A DNA stretch of 64,000 nt from Burkholderia multivorans ATCC BAA-247 (GTDB taxonomy: Bacteria > Pseudomonadota > Gammaproteobacteria > Burkholderiales > Burkholderiaceae). A model generated the notes under the pieces. The model was not told the origin of the DNA and ran no database searches. It saw nothing but the letters and a program-made list of their open reading frames with translations. Shown here piece after piece: positions 36,705-45,683 of the stretch. Position 1 is the first letter of the stretch, and every line of letters begins with the position of its first letter. Location of the stretch: assembly GCF_000959525.1 (NCBI RefSeq), contig NZ_CP009831.1:2046001-2110000 (forward strand), written 5' to 3'. The position numbers were made by a program, and so were the translations under genes.

Positions 36705-37979
36705 TCAGTAAATCGGGAAGCGCTCGCAAAGCGCGAAGATTTCGCGGCGCACGCGCTGCTCGGTCGCGGCGTCGCCCTCCGGGTTCGCGCGCAGTGCGTC
36801 GAACACCTCGAGGATCAGGCGGCCGATCTCGCGGAACTCCGCGACGCCGAAGCCGCGCGTCGTGCCGGCCGGCGTACCGAGACGGATGCCCGACGTGATC
36901 GTCGGCTTCTCGGTGTCGAACGGAATGCCGTTCTTGTTGCACGTGATGCCCGCACGTTCGAGCGCCTGCTCGACCTGCGCGCCCTTCAGCCCCTTCGGGC
37001 GCAGATCGACGAGCAGCAGGTGGTTGTCGGTGCCGCCCGTGACGAGATCGACGCCGCCCGCCTTCAGCACTTCGCCGAGCGCCTGCGCGTTGGCGAGCAC
37101 GTTGTCGATGTACGCCTTGAAGTCCGGCTGCAGCACTTCGCCGAACGCGACCGCCTTGCCGGCGATCACGTGCATCAGCGGGCCGCCCTGCAGGCCGGGG
37201 AACACGGCCGAGTTGATCTTCTTCGCGATCTCTTCGTCGTTGGTCAGCACGAAGCCGCCGCGCGGGCCGCGCAGCGTCTTGTGCGTGGTCGACGTGACGA
37301 CATGCGCGTGTTCGACCGGGTTCGCATGGCGGCCGGCGGCGATCACGCCCGCGATGTGCGCCATGTCGACCATCAGCTTCGCGCCGACGCTGTCGGCGAT
37401 CGCACGGAAGCGCGCGAAGTCGAGCGCGCGCGGATACGCGGAGAAGCCCGCGATGATGAGGCTCGGCTTGTGCTGCTGTGCGAGTTCTTCGACCTGGTCG
37501 TAGTCGATGCGCATCGTGTCGCGGTTCACGCCGTACTGCACCGCGTTGAACCACTTGCCCGACAGTGCCGGCTTCGCGCCGTGCGTCAGGTGGCCGCCCG
37601 CGTCGAGCGACATCCCGAGCACCGTGTCGCCCGGCTTGGCGAGCGCGAGCATCACCGAGCCGTTCGCCTGCGCGCCCGAGTGCGGCTGCACGTTCGCATA
37701 GCCGGCATTGAAGATCTTCTTCACGCGGTCGATCGCGAGCGCCTCGACTTCATCCGCGAACTCGCAGCCGCCGTAATAACGCTTGCCCGGATAGCCTTCC
37801 GCGTACTTGTTCGTGAGCACCGAGCCTTGCGCCTCGAGCACGGCGCGCGACACGATGTTTTCCGACGCGATCAGTTCGACCTGCGACTGCTGACGCTCGA
37901 GTTCCTTCAGGATGGCGCTGCGCACCGGCGCGTCGCGCTCTGCAAGGGGCTGCGAAAAGAAAGACTGGGTGTTCGACAT
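36705..37979 (-). CDS. glyA: Serine hydroxymethyltransferase
   Basis: A 424-residue PLP enzyme; MSNTQSFF at 37979 is the start. Active-site features include [15 protein letters not shown], the PLP lysine in [14 protein letters not shown] (about residue 230), and LVDLRPKG. It converts glycine plus methylene-THF to serine, taking up the glycine and one-carbon units that betaine catabolism produces. It is first in the long minus-strand betaine operon and is probably a catabolic second copy (glyA2-like) rather than the housekeeping one. Confidence 0.95.
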   Translation of the reverse strand: MSNTQSFFSQPLAERDAPVRSAILKELERQQSQVELIASENIVSRAVLEAQGSVLTNKYAEGYPGKRYYGGCEFADEVEALAIDRVKKIFNAGYANVQPHSGAQANGSVMLALAKPGDTVLGMSLDAGGHLTHGAKPALSGKWFNAVQYGVNRDTMRIDYDQVEELAQQHKPSLIIAGFSAYPRALDFARFRAIADSVGAKLMVDMAHIAGVIAAGRHANPVEHAHVVTSTTHKTLRGPRGGFVLTNDEEIAKKINSAVFPGLQGGPLMHVIAGKAVAFGEVLQPDFKAYIDNVLANAQALGEVLKAGGVDLVTGGTDNHLLLVDLRPKGLKGAQVEQALERAGITCNKNGIPFDTEKPTITSGIRLGTPAGTTRGFGVAEFREIGRLILEVFDALRANPEGDAATEQRVRREIFALCERFPIY

Positions 37980-38425
37980 AGTGCGTCCGTGACGAAGAAT
38001 AAGGGGCTGCAACCGATGCTCAAGGGCCCGCCCTGCCTGGCTTTGCAGCGTGTTGCAGACAAGGTTGCCGACGGCTCTATTCTTGTCGTTCGGATTTTCG
38101 GCGGATTGATGAATTTAGACGCGTTCTTTGCCTTTTCCGCCATGCGCGTCCGTTTTACACAAGTGATCGATCGTGCTTTTTCGGATGGCCAATAAAAAGC
38201 GCGCTGGCAGTTCACCTATGAACAGGCACGCCGCTGGTGCCGGGCACGCGCGTCGGCAGTGCGCGCGGTCACGCTTTCGGTGCAGTGCAGCAACGCGCTT
38301 CAACGCAGACAACGTATGGAGCTAGGGTTTAGCCGTATGGCACGCTTGTTGCGCTCGCTCACACAATACTGCAGCCCGATTCGTGCCTCGGGCAGAAGCT
38401 ATTAGAGATTCAAGGAACGCTCCCC
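37980..38425. other. Divergent glyA-gbdR control region
   Basis: This 446-base non-coding region separates the start of the betaine catabolic operon from gbdR. It contains a sigma-54 type promoter for gbdR (listed separately) and an AAGGAA ribosome-binding site. GbdR-binding sites for the leftward operon should lie here, but I cannot assign a consensus by eye. No RNA gene or reading frame of note was seen. Confidence 0.6.
38338..38352 (+). promoter_or_regulatory. Sigma-54 (-24/-12) promoter of gbdR
   Basis: TGGCACGCTTGTTGC matches the RpoN consensus TGGCAC-N5-TTGC, with GG and GC exactly ten bases apart. The start site would fall near 38363, about 62 bases before gbdR ATG. In P. aeruginosa choline-degradation gene expression is linked to RpoN with NtrC/CbrB, so nitrogen or carbon control of gbdR is plausible. 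Confidence 0.7.
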
Positions 38426-39451
38426 ATGTCGCCCGACCGTACAGCGTCGCTGTCCCACTTCGCGTTCATGCCTTTACCGAACTTCACGATGATCGCGTTC
38501 ACGAATGCGATCGAGGTGCTTCGGATGGCGAACTACCTGAGCGGTCAGCCTCTGTATCGATGGTCGGTGATCAGCCCCGACGGCGGCCCGGTCACGGCGA
38601 GCAACGGCCTGACGGTCGACACCGGTCCGGCCGAATGCGTCGGGCAGCCCGACATCGTGTTCGTATGCGGCGGCGTCGACGTGCAACGCGCGACGACGCC
38701 CGCGCATCTGTCGGCGCTGCGCCGTTTCGCACGCGCCGGCATTCCGCTCGGCAGCCTCTGCACGGGCACCTATGCGCTCGCGAAGTCGGGCCTGCTCGCC
38801 GGCTACGCGTGCGCGATTCACTGGGAAAACATGTCGGCGCTGAAGGAAGAGTTTCCGGACACGCGCTTCCTGAAGGAACTGTTCGTCATCGATCGCGACC
38901 GCATCACCTGCACGGGCGGCGTTGCGCCGCTCGACATGATGCTGAACCTGATCGCTGCGCGCGTCGGCACCGCGCGCGTCACGCAGATCGCCGAGCAGTT
39001 CATCGTCGAACACGTGCGCGACACGAGCGCACAGCAGCGGATGCCGCTCGTCGCGCGCCTCGGCTCGGCGAACAAGTCGCTGTTCGAAGTGATCTCGCTG
39101 ATGGAAAACAATATCGAGGAGCCGCTGTCGCGCGAGGAGCTCGCGCGGCTCGCGAACATGTCGCAGCGGCAGTTGCAGCGGCTGTTCCGCGAGCACCTCG
39201 GCATGACGCCGACGCACTACTACCTGACGCTGCGACTGCGCCGCGCGCGCGAGCTGCTGCTGCAGACCGACATGTCGATCATGCACATCACGATGGCCTG
39301 CGGCTTCCAGTCCGCGTGCCATTTCAGCAAGAGCTATCGCGATGCGTTCGGCGTCGCCCCGACGCGCGAGCGCCGCAAGCAGGTTGCACCGCTCGCGCAG
39401 GGCACGCCTCCCGGCGGCCCGGCGCTGCCGACGCTGGCGATTCACGCGTGA
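38426..39451 (+). CDS. gbdR: GbdR-type AraC-family activator of glycine betaine catabolism
   Basis: A 341-residue regulator. The N-terminal DJ-1/PfpI-like glutamine amidotransferase domain (about 10-185, with GIPLGSLCTGTYALAKSGLL) is followed by a C-terminal AraC double helix-turn-helix (about 225-325: LSREELARLANMSQRQLQRLF and IMHITMACGFQSACHFSKSY). GbdR activates gbcA, gbcB, dgc and related genes when glycine betaine or dimethylglycine is present. It is divergent from the eleven-gene betaine operon and ends at a strong terminator. Confidence 0.94.
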   Translation: MSPDRTASLSHFAFMPLPNFTMIAFTNAIEVLRMANYLSGQPLYRWSVISPDGGPVTASNGLTVDTGPAECVGQPDIVFVCGGVDVQRATTPAHLSALRRFARAGIPLGSLCTGTYALAKSGLLAGYACAIHWENMSALKEEFPDTRFLKELFVIDRDRITCTGGVAPLDMMLNLIAARVGTARVTQIAEQFIVEHVRDTSAQQRMPLVARLGSANKSLFEVISLMENNIEEPLSREELARLANMSQRQLQRLFREHLGMTPTHYYLTLRLRRARELLLQTDMSIMHITMACGFQSACHFSKSYRDAFGVAPTRERRKQVAPLAQGTPPGGPALPTLAIHA

Positions 39452-39471
39452 CTTGACCGGCGCATCGCGAC

Positions 39472-39506
39472 GAAAAAAAAAGTGACCTTTCGAGGTCGCT
39501 TTTTTC
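39472..39506. terminator. Bidirectional Rho-independent terminator
   Basis: A-tract 39473-39481, stem GTGACCT / AGGTCGC region at about 39482-39499 around TTCG, then a T-tract to 39506. It works for gbdR rightward and for the convergent secreted-protein gene leftward. Confidence 0.9.
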
Positions 39507-39542
39507 ATCTGCAGCCGGCGCGCCGCGCCGGCACCGCACGGG

Positions 39543-40958
39543 TCACGACCCCCACACCTGCATCTGATACAGCGAGTAGCCCCACTGCGTCGCGCGCTTC
39601 GTGCCGAGCATCCGCACGTAGCGGCCGCGGCCGTTGAGGTTCGGCAAGGTCACGTGCTGGTACGACACGCCGTTGTTCGTCGAGTAGATCGTCGTCCAGT
39701 TCACGTTGTCGTTCGACGTCTGGATCTGGTAGACGAGCGCGCCCGCATCCCAGTACAGGTCGACGCTGTTGATCGTCTTCACCGCGCCGAGATCGACCGA
39801 GATCCACTGCGGGTCGACGCCCGTGCCTTCCGGCGAATCCCAGCGCGTGCTCGTCGTGTTGCCGTCGAACGCCTTGTCCGGCGTCATCGAAGCGTTGTAG
39901 CTCGCCGATGCCGCGGCCGGCCGCCCTTGCGACAGCAGCGTCGGCTGCGCCGCGGCCGGACCGCCGTAGTAGTTCGCGCCGAGCTTCGCCTTCGTCGAGT
40001 CGGCGTTCACGCCAAACGGCGACAGGCTCCAGCGCTTGCCGGTCGTCACGTCGCCAACGTAGAGCTGATAGCCGCCCGCCGTCGTCGACGAGAAGAACAG
40101 GTAGTTCGTGCCGTTCACGGGCGCCGGATCGGAGTTGTTGCTCACGCAGTCGTTGATCGACAGCGCGCTCGGCGTCGACGACGGGTCGGCGCTCTTCGCA
40201 TAGATCTGGTCGAGCCCGCCGCTGTCCTTCCAGCGCGCGTAGAACACCATGCCGTCCGCGCGCACCATCGGATAGTAGGTCTGCAGTCCGGCCGGATGAT
40301 CGAACGTGGCGGTCGCACCCGTCGCGATCGTGCGCTTCATCAGCCCCATGTTCGCGCCGGCGCCGGTCGCGTAGTAGACGGCGGTCGCGTCCGGCGACAG
40401 ATACGGCATCGAATATTCGGCACCCGACGGCGCGTTGGTCAGGCTCACGATCGACGTGAAAACCGGACCCGCGCTCGTGAACGACAGCGTGCCCTGCTTC
40501 ACGTCGCCGTTCTGTTTGAACACGAGCGTCTTGCCGTCGGGGCTGAACTTCGGATCCTCGTTGCGCGTCGCGCCCGTGCTGTGCGTCATGTCGACGGGCG
40601 GCGTGCCGGCGCCGAGCTGCAGCATGAACACGTTCCAGGCGCCGTTGCGGATGCCCATGAACGCGAGCCACTTGCCGTCCGGGCTGAACACGCCGTTCAT
40701 CGGATCGGTGATGCCCCACGTGCTCTTGCTGAGCTGCGTGAGCGTGTGTGCGGAAAAGTCGTACAGGAAAAGCTGGCTCGTGCCGTCGCCGTACTTGACG
40801 TAGCTGTGATACACGAGCTTGCCGGTCAGCGCGGACGGAAACGATGCGCTCGACTGGGCAGGCGGATTGCTGATGCAGGCGGCGTCGGCGGTGCCGACGG
40901 AAAAAAGGTGAACGAGGGCGGCGGCCGCGATGCCGGCCGCAAGGGTCTTCAATTTCAC
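39543..40958 (-). CDS. Secreted TolB-like beta-propeller protein with F5/8 type C (discoidin) domain
   Basis: A 471-residue exported protein. GTG at 40958 is inferred as start because it gives a clean signal peptide (KLKTLAAGIAAAALVHLFS to TADA, about 26 residues); no strong ribosome-binding site was found. Residues about 45-310 contain PD40/TolB-type propeller blades with repeated FSPDGKW, KFSPDGKTLVF and YLSPDATAVYY. Residues about 330-471 form a discoidin/F5-8C domain (ASMTPDKAFDGNTTSTRWDS, QWISVDLGAVKTINSVDLYW, RYVRMLGTKRATQWGYSLYQMQVWG). The latter usually binds surface carbohydrate. Function unknown; perhaps a secreted or surface lectin-like protein. Confidence 0.82.
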   Translation of the reverse strand: MKLKTLAAGIAAAALVHLFSVGTADAACISNPPAQSSASFPSALTGKLVYHSYVKYGDGTSQLFLYDFSAHTLTQLSKSTWGITDPMNGVFSPDGKWLAFMGIRNGAWNVFMLQLGAGTPPVDMTHSTGATRNEDPKFSPDGKTLVFKQNGDVKQGTLSFTSAGPVFTSIVSLTNAPSGAEYSMPYLSPDATAVYYATGAGANMGLMKRTIATGATATFDHPAGLQTYYPMVRADGMVFYARWKDSGGLDQIYAKSADPSSTPSALSINDCVSNNSDPAPVNGTNYLFFSSTTAGGYQLYVGDVTTGKRWSLSPFGVNADSTKAKLGANYYGGPAAAQPTLLSQGRPAAASASYNASMTPDKAFDGNTTSTRWDSPEGTGVDPQWISVDLGAVKTINSVDLYWDAGALVYQIQTSNDNVNWTTIYSTNNGVSYQHVTLPNLNGRGRYVRMLGTKRATQWGYSLYQMQVWGS

Positions 40959-41224
40959 AGAGCGTTTTCGGAGTGACGTGGAAAGGCCGCCGAGCCGCGT
41001 CCGTGCACGCGCGCACGCCGCGCGGCGCGGGCATCCGGCGGCGGGAACGCGGGTCGGTCGGGTCGGGAACGGGCGGGAACGAAAATTGCGCAAGGATGCC
41101 TTTGCGCAGACGGGAAGAAAAGGATCAGAGCCCGTTAAAAACGTACGGATCAGCGCGCGGCGTGCGGTTGCGCGGCATGGCGCGCGTGCTACTCTTTTTT
41201 TCAGTAATGCACCGGAGTGAGGGC

Positions 41225-42646
41225 ATGAAACGATATGCGGCGCTGGCGCAGACGATTGCCGATTCGATTCGGCGAGGCGATCTGGCACCCGGCGAGCGCA
41301 TTCCGACCGTGCGCGCCGCGTGCCGCGCGTATCGCGTCAGTCCGTCGACCGTGTTTCGCGCCTATTACCAGCTCGAGAGCGAGGGTCTGATCGTCGCGCG
41401 GCCGCGCTCGGGCTATTTCGTCGCGAATCTCGACGCGTCGCGGCTCCGCTCGACGCTCGATCCGCTGCGCAAGCCCGCCGCCGCGCCGCACGTCGCCGAC
41501 ACCGCGCTGTGCCGGCTGCTCGACTCGCTGAAACACGGCGACGTCGTCCCGCTAGGCTCCGCGTTCGCGAACTATTCGCTGTTTCCGATGAGCAGCCTGT
41601 GGCGCTACGTGCAGTCCGCGACGCGCAACATGGATCGCGTGACGATGCTGTCCGGTCTGCCCCCCGGCGAAGACGGGCTGCGTCGCCAGATCGCGCTGCG
41701 CTATCTGACGGCCGGCGCGGCGTTGCCGATGGACGAGATCATCGTGACGACCGGCGCGCTCGACGCGCTGATGCTGAGCCTGCAGGCGCTCACGCGTCCC
41801 GGCGAAGTGGTCGCGATCGAGCGGCCGGCGTTTCCCGCGGCGCTGCAGGCCGTGCAGCGGCTGCATCTGAAGGCGGTCGAAATTCCGGTCGATCCGCACA
41901 CGGGGCTCGATCTCGATGCGCTGGCCGAGGCGCTCGACACGCACCCGGTGCGCGCGTGCTGGTTCATGACGTCGCTGCACAATCCGACCGGCGCGACGCT
42001 GTCCGACGAACGCAAGCGCGCCCTGATCGAACTGCTCGCGGCGCACCGCGTGCCGCTGATCGAAGACGACGTATACGGCGAGCTGCAGTTCGGCCCCACG
42101 CCCGTGCGGCCCGCGAAGGTGTACGACGACAGCGGGCTCGTGCTGCACTGCGGATCGTTTTCGAAATGCCTCGCGCCCGGCTTCCGCATCGGCTGGGTCG
42201 CGGCCGGCCGCTATGCGCGGCAGATCCGCCAGGCGAACTGCATGGGCACGCCGTCGGCCGACGTGCCCGCGCAGCTCGCGATCTCCAGCTATCTTCGGCA
42301 CGGCGGCTACGACCGCTTCCTGCGCAAGCTGCGGCGCAATCTCGCCGCGCATCAGGCGCAGATGGTCGCCGCCGTGCACGCGTATTTTCCGCAGGGAACC
42401 GAAGTGTTCGCGCCCGGCGGCGGCTATTTCCTGTGGATCGAACTGCCGAAGCGCGTCGACGCGTTGCGCCTGTTCGGCGCCGCGCTCGAAAACGGCATCA
42501 GCATCGCGCCGGGCCCCATCTTCTCCGCAACCGGCGGCTTCCGTCGCTACGTGCGCCTCAACTACGGCCGGCCGTGGACGCCGGCCGTCGAGAACGCGAT
42601 GCAGACGATCGGCACGCTCGCCGCACGACAACGACACCCGGAGTAG
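41225..42646 (+). CDS. MocR-type GntR/aminotransferase transcriptional regulator
   Basis: A 473-residue fusion. The GntR winged helix (about 1-70: IADSIRRGDLAPGERIPTVR, RVSPSTVFRAYYQLESEG) is joined to a fold-type I aminotransferase domain (about 100-470) with ITTGAL-like start, SLHNPTGATLS, IEDDVYGELQF and the PLP lysine in GSFSKCLAPGFRIGW. Such regulators use PLP plus an amino compound as effector. ATG 41225 follows GGAGTGAGG. It is divergent from the propeller/discoidin gene and seven bases ahead of a zinc-ribbon membrane protein; the EamA transporter further on is a plausible target. Confidence 0.9.
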   Translation: MKRYAALAQTIADSIRRGDLAPGERIPTVRAACRAYRVSPSTVFRAYYQLESEGLIVARPRSGYFVANLDASRLRSTLDPLRKPAAAPHVADTALCRLLDSLKHGDVVPLGSAFANYSLFPMSSLWRYVQSATRNMDRVTMLSGLPPGEDGLRRQIALRYLTAGAALPMDEIIVTTGALDALMLSLQALTRPGEVVAIERPAFPAALQAVQRLHLKAVEIPVDPHTGLDLDALAEALDTHPVRACWFMTSLHNPTGATLSDERKRALIELLAAHRVPLIEDDVYGELQFGPTPVRPAKVYDDSGLVLHCGSFSKCLAPGFRIGWVAAGRYARQIRQANCMGTPSADVPAQLAISSYLRHGGYDRFLRKLRRNLAAHQAQMVAAVHAYFPQGTEVFAPGGGYFLWIELPKRVDALRLFGAALENGISIAPGPIFSATGGFRRYVRLNYGRPWTPAVENAMQTIGTLAARQRHPE

Positions 42647-42653
42647 CTCCACC

Positions 42654-43517
42654 ATGCGAATCCTGCCGAACCGGACCCTTCATGCACGCGACACGCTGCG
42701 CGGCGTCACGCACGCGCGCGCGGCCGGACGACGCAACGTCGTCTGCCGTTGCCGGCAATGTGGGTTCGTTGCCTTTCATCCGCTGCAGCGCTGCCCCGCT
42801 TGCGGGCGCGAAGGCTGGCCGTTCGAACCGCTGCACGCGCACGCGGGCGCGAACGCGTACGAAGCCGTCGAGGCGGCGCCGTCATGCCGCATCGAGCGCT
42901 GGGCCGCGCGGATCGCCGCCGCGCTGCGCGCCGCCGCCTTCCGACGACCGCGTGCGTCGACCGCGCCGCTGCTCAGCATCCTGACGCTCGTGCTGCTGGT
43001 CGGCGGCTACGTGCTGTCCGACCGGATGTGCAAGGCCGATCCGGCCTGCCGTGCGCCCGACGCGCGCGATACCGGTGCGCGTGCGACCCATCTGCTCGCG
43101 CAAGCGTCGGACGACACGACGGCGGCCGCCGAACCCGCGCTTCCGGTGCTGCCGGTGCCCGTCTATCCGTTCCATACGGGCGACGCGACGCAGCTCGCCT
43201 CCGATCCGCGCCGCGCGGCGCGCAGCGTCGATGCGGGGGTGCAATCGTCGCCGCCCGCAGCGGCGCAGGTCGCGCAATCCGTCGCGCAGTCCGTCGCGCC
43301 GAACCGCGCATCGGCCGACATGCGCGGCTGCGCGTCGCGCAACGCGAGCGGCTGTGCGCGCACTGCGCCGCCCTCGGTGCGCACGGCCGTCTGGCACGGC
43401 GGCCGCGACTCCGCGCATCGCGCGCGGGCGGTCCGCCGCGTCGGCACACACGTGCGCCACGTACGGCGCGCGGCGGCGACCGAGGAGCAAATGGCGCTGC
43501 TCTACCGCGGCCACTGA
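42654..43517 (+). CDS. Zinc-ribbon, single-span membrane protein of unknown function
   Basis: A 287-residue protein with no recognised family. Near the N-terminus C33-x2-C36 and C47-x2-C50 (CRCRQCGF, QRCPACGREGW) form a likely zinc ribbon. One membrane span lies at about 104-123 (LLSILTLVLLVGGYVLSD), just after an arginine-rich stretch, so the ribbon is probably cytoplasmic. The remaining 160 residues are Ala/Pro/Arg-rich and low complexity, with a few cysteines. It starts seven bases after the MocR gene stop and is probably cotranscribed. Frame use (GC3) supports coding, but the function is unknown. Confidence 0.7.
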   Translation: MRILPNRTLHARDTLRGVTHARAAGRRNVVCRCRQCGFVAFHPLQRCPACGREGWPFEPLHAHAGANAYEAVEAAPSCRIERWAARIAAALRAAAFRRPRASTAPLLSILTLVLLVGGYVLSDRMCKADPACRAPDARDTGARATHLLAQASDDTTAAAEPALPVLPVPVYPFHTGDATQLASDPRRAARSVDAGVQSSPPAAAQVAQSVAQSVAPNRASADMRGCASRNASGCARTAPPSVRTAVWHGGRDSAHRARAVRRVGTHVRHVRRAAATEEQMALLYRGH

Positions 43518-43539
43518 GCGCCGCGTGCGTCGCGCGTCT

Positions 43540-43571
43540 CGGCCGGCGTGCGCGCCGGCCGATTCATTTTT
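43540..43571 (+). terminator. Rho-independent terminator after zinc-ribbon gene
   Basis: CGGCCGGCG (43540-43548) pairs with CGCCGGCCG (43553-43561) around a TGCG loop, followed by ATTCATTTTTCT. Confidence 0.75.
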
Positions 43572-43695
43572 CTAAACCGTGGGCTGCAAAACGTCGTTTG
43601 TGCGGCGCGCACTCCGTGACGTTCAATAGGTCTCTCGGCCGGCCGGCGCGCGAGCGTGCCGGCCGGCTGTCCGAACCATCCACGGAGTCCGTTCG

Positions 43696-44583
43696 ATGAA
43701 TGCATTGCAGCTCGTCACCCTCGCGGCTATCTGGGGCGCGTCGTTTCTGTTCATGCGCATGGGCGCGCCCGAATTCGGCGTGATCCCGCTGATCGCGCTG
43801 CGCGTCGCGATCGCCGCCGTGCTGCTGTCGCCGGTGCTGCGCGACGCGAGCGCACGGCGCGAATTCCGCACGCATGCGGTGCCGCTGTTCGTCGTCGGCG
43901 TCGCGAATTCGGCGCTGCCGTTCTGTCTGCTGACATATGCGGCGCTGTTCGTCACGGCCGGCACCGATTCGATCCTGAACGCGACGACGCCGTTGTGGAC
44001 CGCGCTCGTCGCCTACGTCTGGCTGCGCACGCCTTTGACGAAACCGCAGACGCTCGGGCTCGCGGTCGGTTTCGCCGGCGTGGTCGTGCTCGCCGGTTCG
44101 GCGGTCGGCGCCGGCGCGGCCGGCACGCCGGGCGCGATCGCGGCCGCGATGCTCGCGACGCTGTCGTACGGCTTCGCCGCCCATTACTCGAAGCGCAAGC
44201 TCGCGAACGTGCGGCCGTTCGTGTCAGCCTTCGGCAGCCAGCTGTTCGCCGCCATCGTGCTCGCGCCGCTCGCGGCGCCGCTATGGCCGCGCGGCGACGT
44301 TCACGCGTCCGCCTGGATCGCGGTCGTGCTGCTCGGCGCGGTCTGCACCGCGATCGCGTATCTGCTGTATTTCCGCTTGATCCGCAACGCGGGCGCGCAG
44401 TATGCGGCGTCGGTCACGTTCCTGATTCCGGTGTTCGGCGTCGTGTGGGGCGCGGTGTTTCTGCACGAGACGATCACCGCGCAGACGCTCGCCGGCTGCG
44501 CGATCATCCTGCTCGGCACCGCGCTCGCGACCGGCAAGCTGAACGGGTTCGCGACCGCGGCCGCGCGCGCGTCACGGCGCTAG
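43696..44583 (+). CDS. EamA/DMT-family transporter
   Basis: A 295-residue membrane protein with ten predicted spans in two EamA repeats. The first opens LVTLAAIWGASFLFMRMGAPE, the second VRPFVSAFGSQLFAAIVLAP, and FLIPVFGVVWGAVFLHE is the signature near the end of the second repeat. These proteins export amino acids or metabolites. Its 3' end overlaps the convergent LysR gene by 12 bases. Substrate unknown. Confidence 0.88.
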   Translation: MNALQLVTLAAIWGASFLFMRMGAPEFGVIPLIALRVAIAAVLLSPVLRDASARREFRTHAVPLFVVGVANSALPFCLLTYAALFVTAGTDSILNATTPLWTALVAYVWLRTPLTKPQTLGLAVGFAGVVVLAGSAVGAGAAGTPGAIAAAMLATLSYGFAAHYSKRKLANVRPFVSAFGSQLFAAIVLAPLAAPLWPRGDVHASAWIAVVLLGAVCTAIAYLLYFRLIRNAGAQYAASVTFLIPVFGVVWGAVFLHETITAQTLAGCAIILLGTALATGKLNGFATAAARASRR

Positions 44584-45504
44584 CGTGTCGCGCGTATCGC
44601 GGCCTGCCGGCTCGCCGGCGCCGTCGCCGATTTCGCGCGCGAGCCAGTCGCGAAACGCCACGATCTTCCACTCGTCGCGCCGCGCTTCGTTGCACACGAC
44701 GTAATACGACAGCTCCGTCGGCCACGGCCGCGCGAGCACGCGTACGAGGCGCCCGGCCGCGATTTCGTCGCGCGCATAGATGTCGCGCACGAGCGCGATG
44801 CCCTGCGACGCGACGGCGGCCTTGATCAGCAGCGCGTCGTCGCTGAAGCTCGCGCCGCGCTGCGCGCGCGGATCCTCGATGCCCTGCGCGCGCAGCCACA
44901 GCACCCAGTCCGCGCGGTCCGCGTCCTGCAGCAGCGGATACGCGAGACAGTCGGCCGGCTGCGCGATCGGCCGCGCCCGATCGAGCAGTTGCGGGCTGCA
45001 TACCGGCCACAGCTCGGGCGTCCAGATGCGGAACGACGCGTGCCCCGGATAGCGGCCGAGCCCGTGCCGGATCGCGATGTCGACGTAGTCGCGGCGCAGG
45101 TCGACCAGTTGCGGCCGCGTGTCGATCGTGATTTCGATTTCCGGATAGTGCGCGTTGAACGCGCCGAGACGCTGGACGAGCCAGCTGTTCGCGAACGACG
45201 CGGTCGTCGTCACGGTCAGGCGCACCACGCGCCGGTTCGCGCCGTGCAGGTTGGCCCACGCGCTTTCGATTTCGCGGAAACCGCCGGCGAGCGCGTCGAA
45301 CAGTGCGCGGCCGGTGCCGGTCAGTTCGAGTTCGCGGCCGTTGCGTTCGAACAGCCGCACCGCGAGGCGATCCTCGAGATGGCGCACGTGCTGGCTCACC
45401 GCGCCGGGCGACAGGCAGAGCAGATCGGCCGCCTGCTTCATGCTGCCGCAGCGCGCGACTTCGACGAACGTGTGCAGCGCTGCGAGGGGAATCGACTTGG
45501 CCAT
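44572..45504 (-). CDS. LysR-family regulator (GcvA-like)
   Basis: A 310-residue LysR protein. The helix-turn-helix is in PLAALHTFVEVARCGSMKQAADLLCLSPGAVSQHVRHLEDRL (written here as position about 6-48; key residues A21, L27, S31). The effector domain has YVDIAIRHGLGRYPG, typical of the GcvA/AmpR branch. It is convergent with the EamA gene, sharing 12 bases at the 3' ends, and no divergent partner lies immediately upstream. The target and inducer are unknown. Confidence 0.88.
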   Translation of the reverse strand: MAKSIPLAALHTFVEVARCGSMKQAADLLCLSPGAVSQHVRHLEDRLAVRLFERNGRELELTGTGRALFDALAGGFREIESAWANLHGANRRVVRLTVTTTASFANSWLVQRLGAFNAHYPEIEITIDTRPQLVDLRRDYVDIAIRHGLGRYPGHASFRIWTPELWPVCSPQLLDRARPIAQPADCLAYPLLQDADRADWVLWLRAQGIEDPRAQRGASFSDDALLIKAAVASQGIALVRDIYARDEIAAGRLVRVLARPWPTELSYYVVCNEARRDEWKIVAFRDWLAREIGDGAGEPAGRDTRDTLAP

Positions 45505-45590
45505 CCGGGTATCGGCTGCGGGCTGCCGCGAGAAGGTTCGGGAACTGGGCGTCGATTATCGCAGCAATCGCACGCGCGATGGCGCGCGGA

Positions 45591-45622
45591 AAAACGCACG
45601 GCCGCGCCGCGAAGCGGCCGCC
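45591..45622 (-). terminator. Likely terminator of fdhA
   Basis: On the minus strand a GC-rich hairpin (GCGGCC / GGCCGC with inner pairing) precedes GTGCGTTTTT, at the complement of 45591-45622. A second potential stem (GGGCGGC / GCCGCCC) lies just upstream at about 45637-45661. Confidence 0.45.
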
Positions 45623-45683
45623 ACAGAACAAACGGGCGGCCCGTTTCCGGTGCCGCCCGCGTCGTGGTTGCGTGCGCTGCGCG

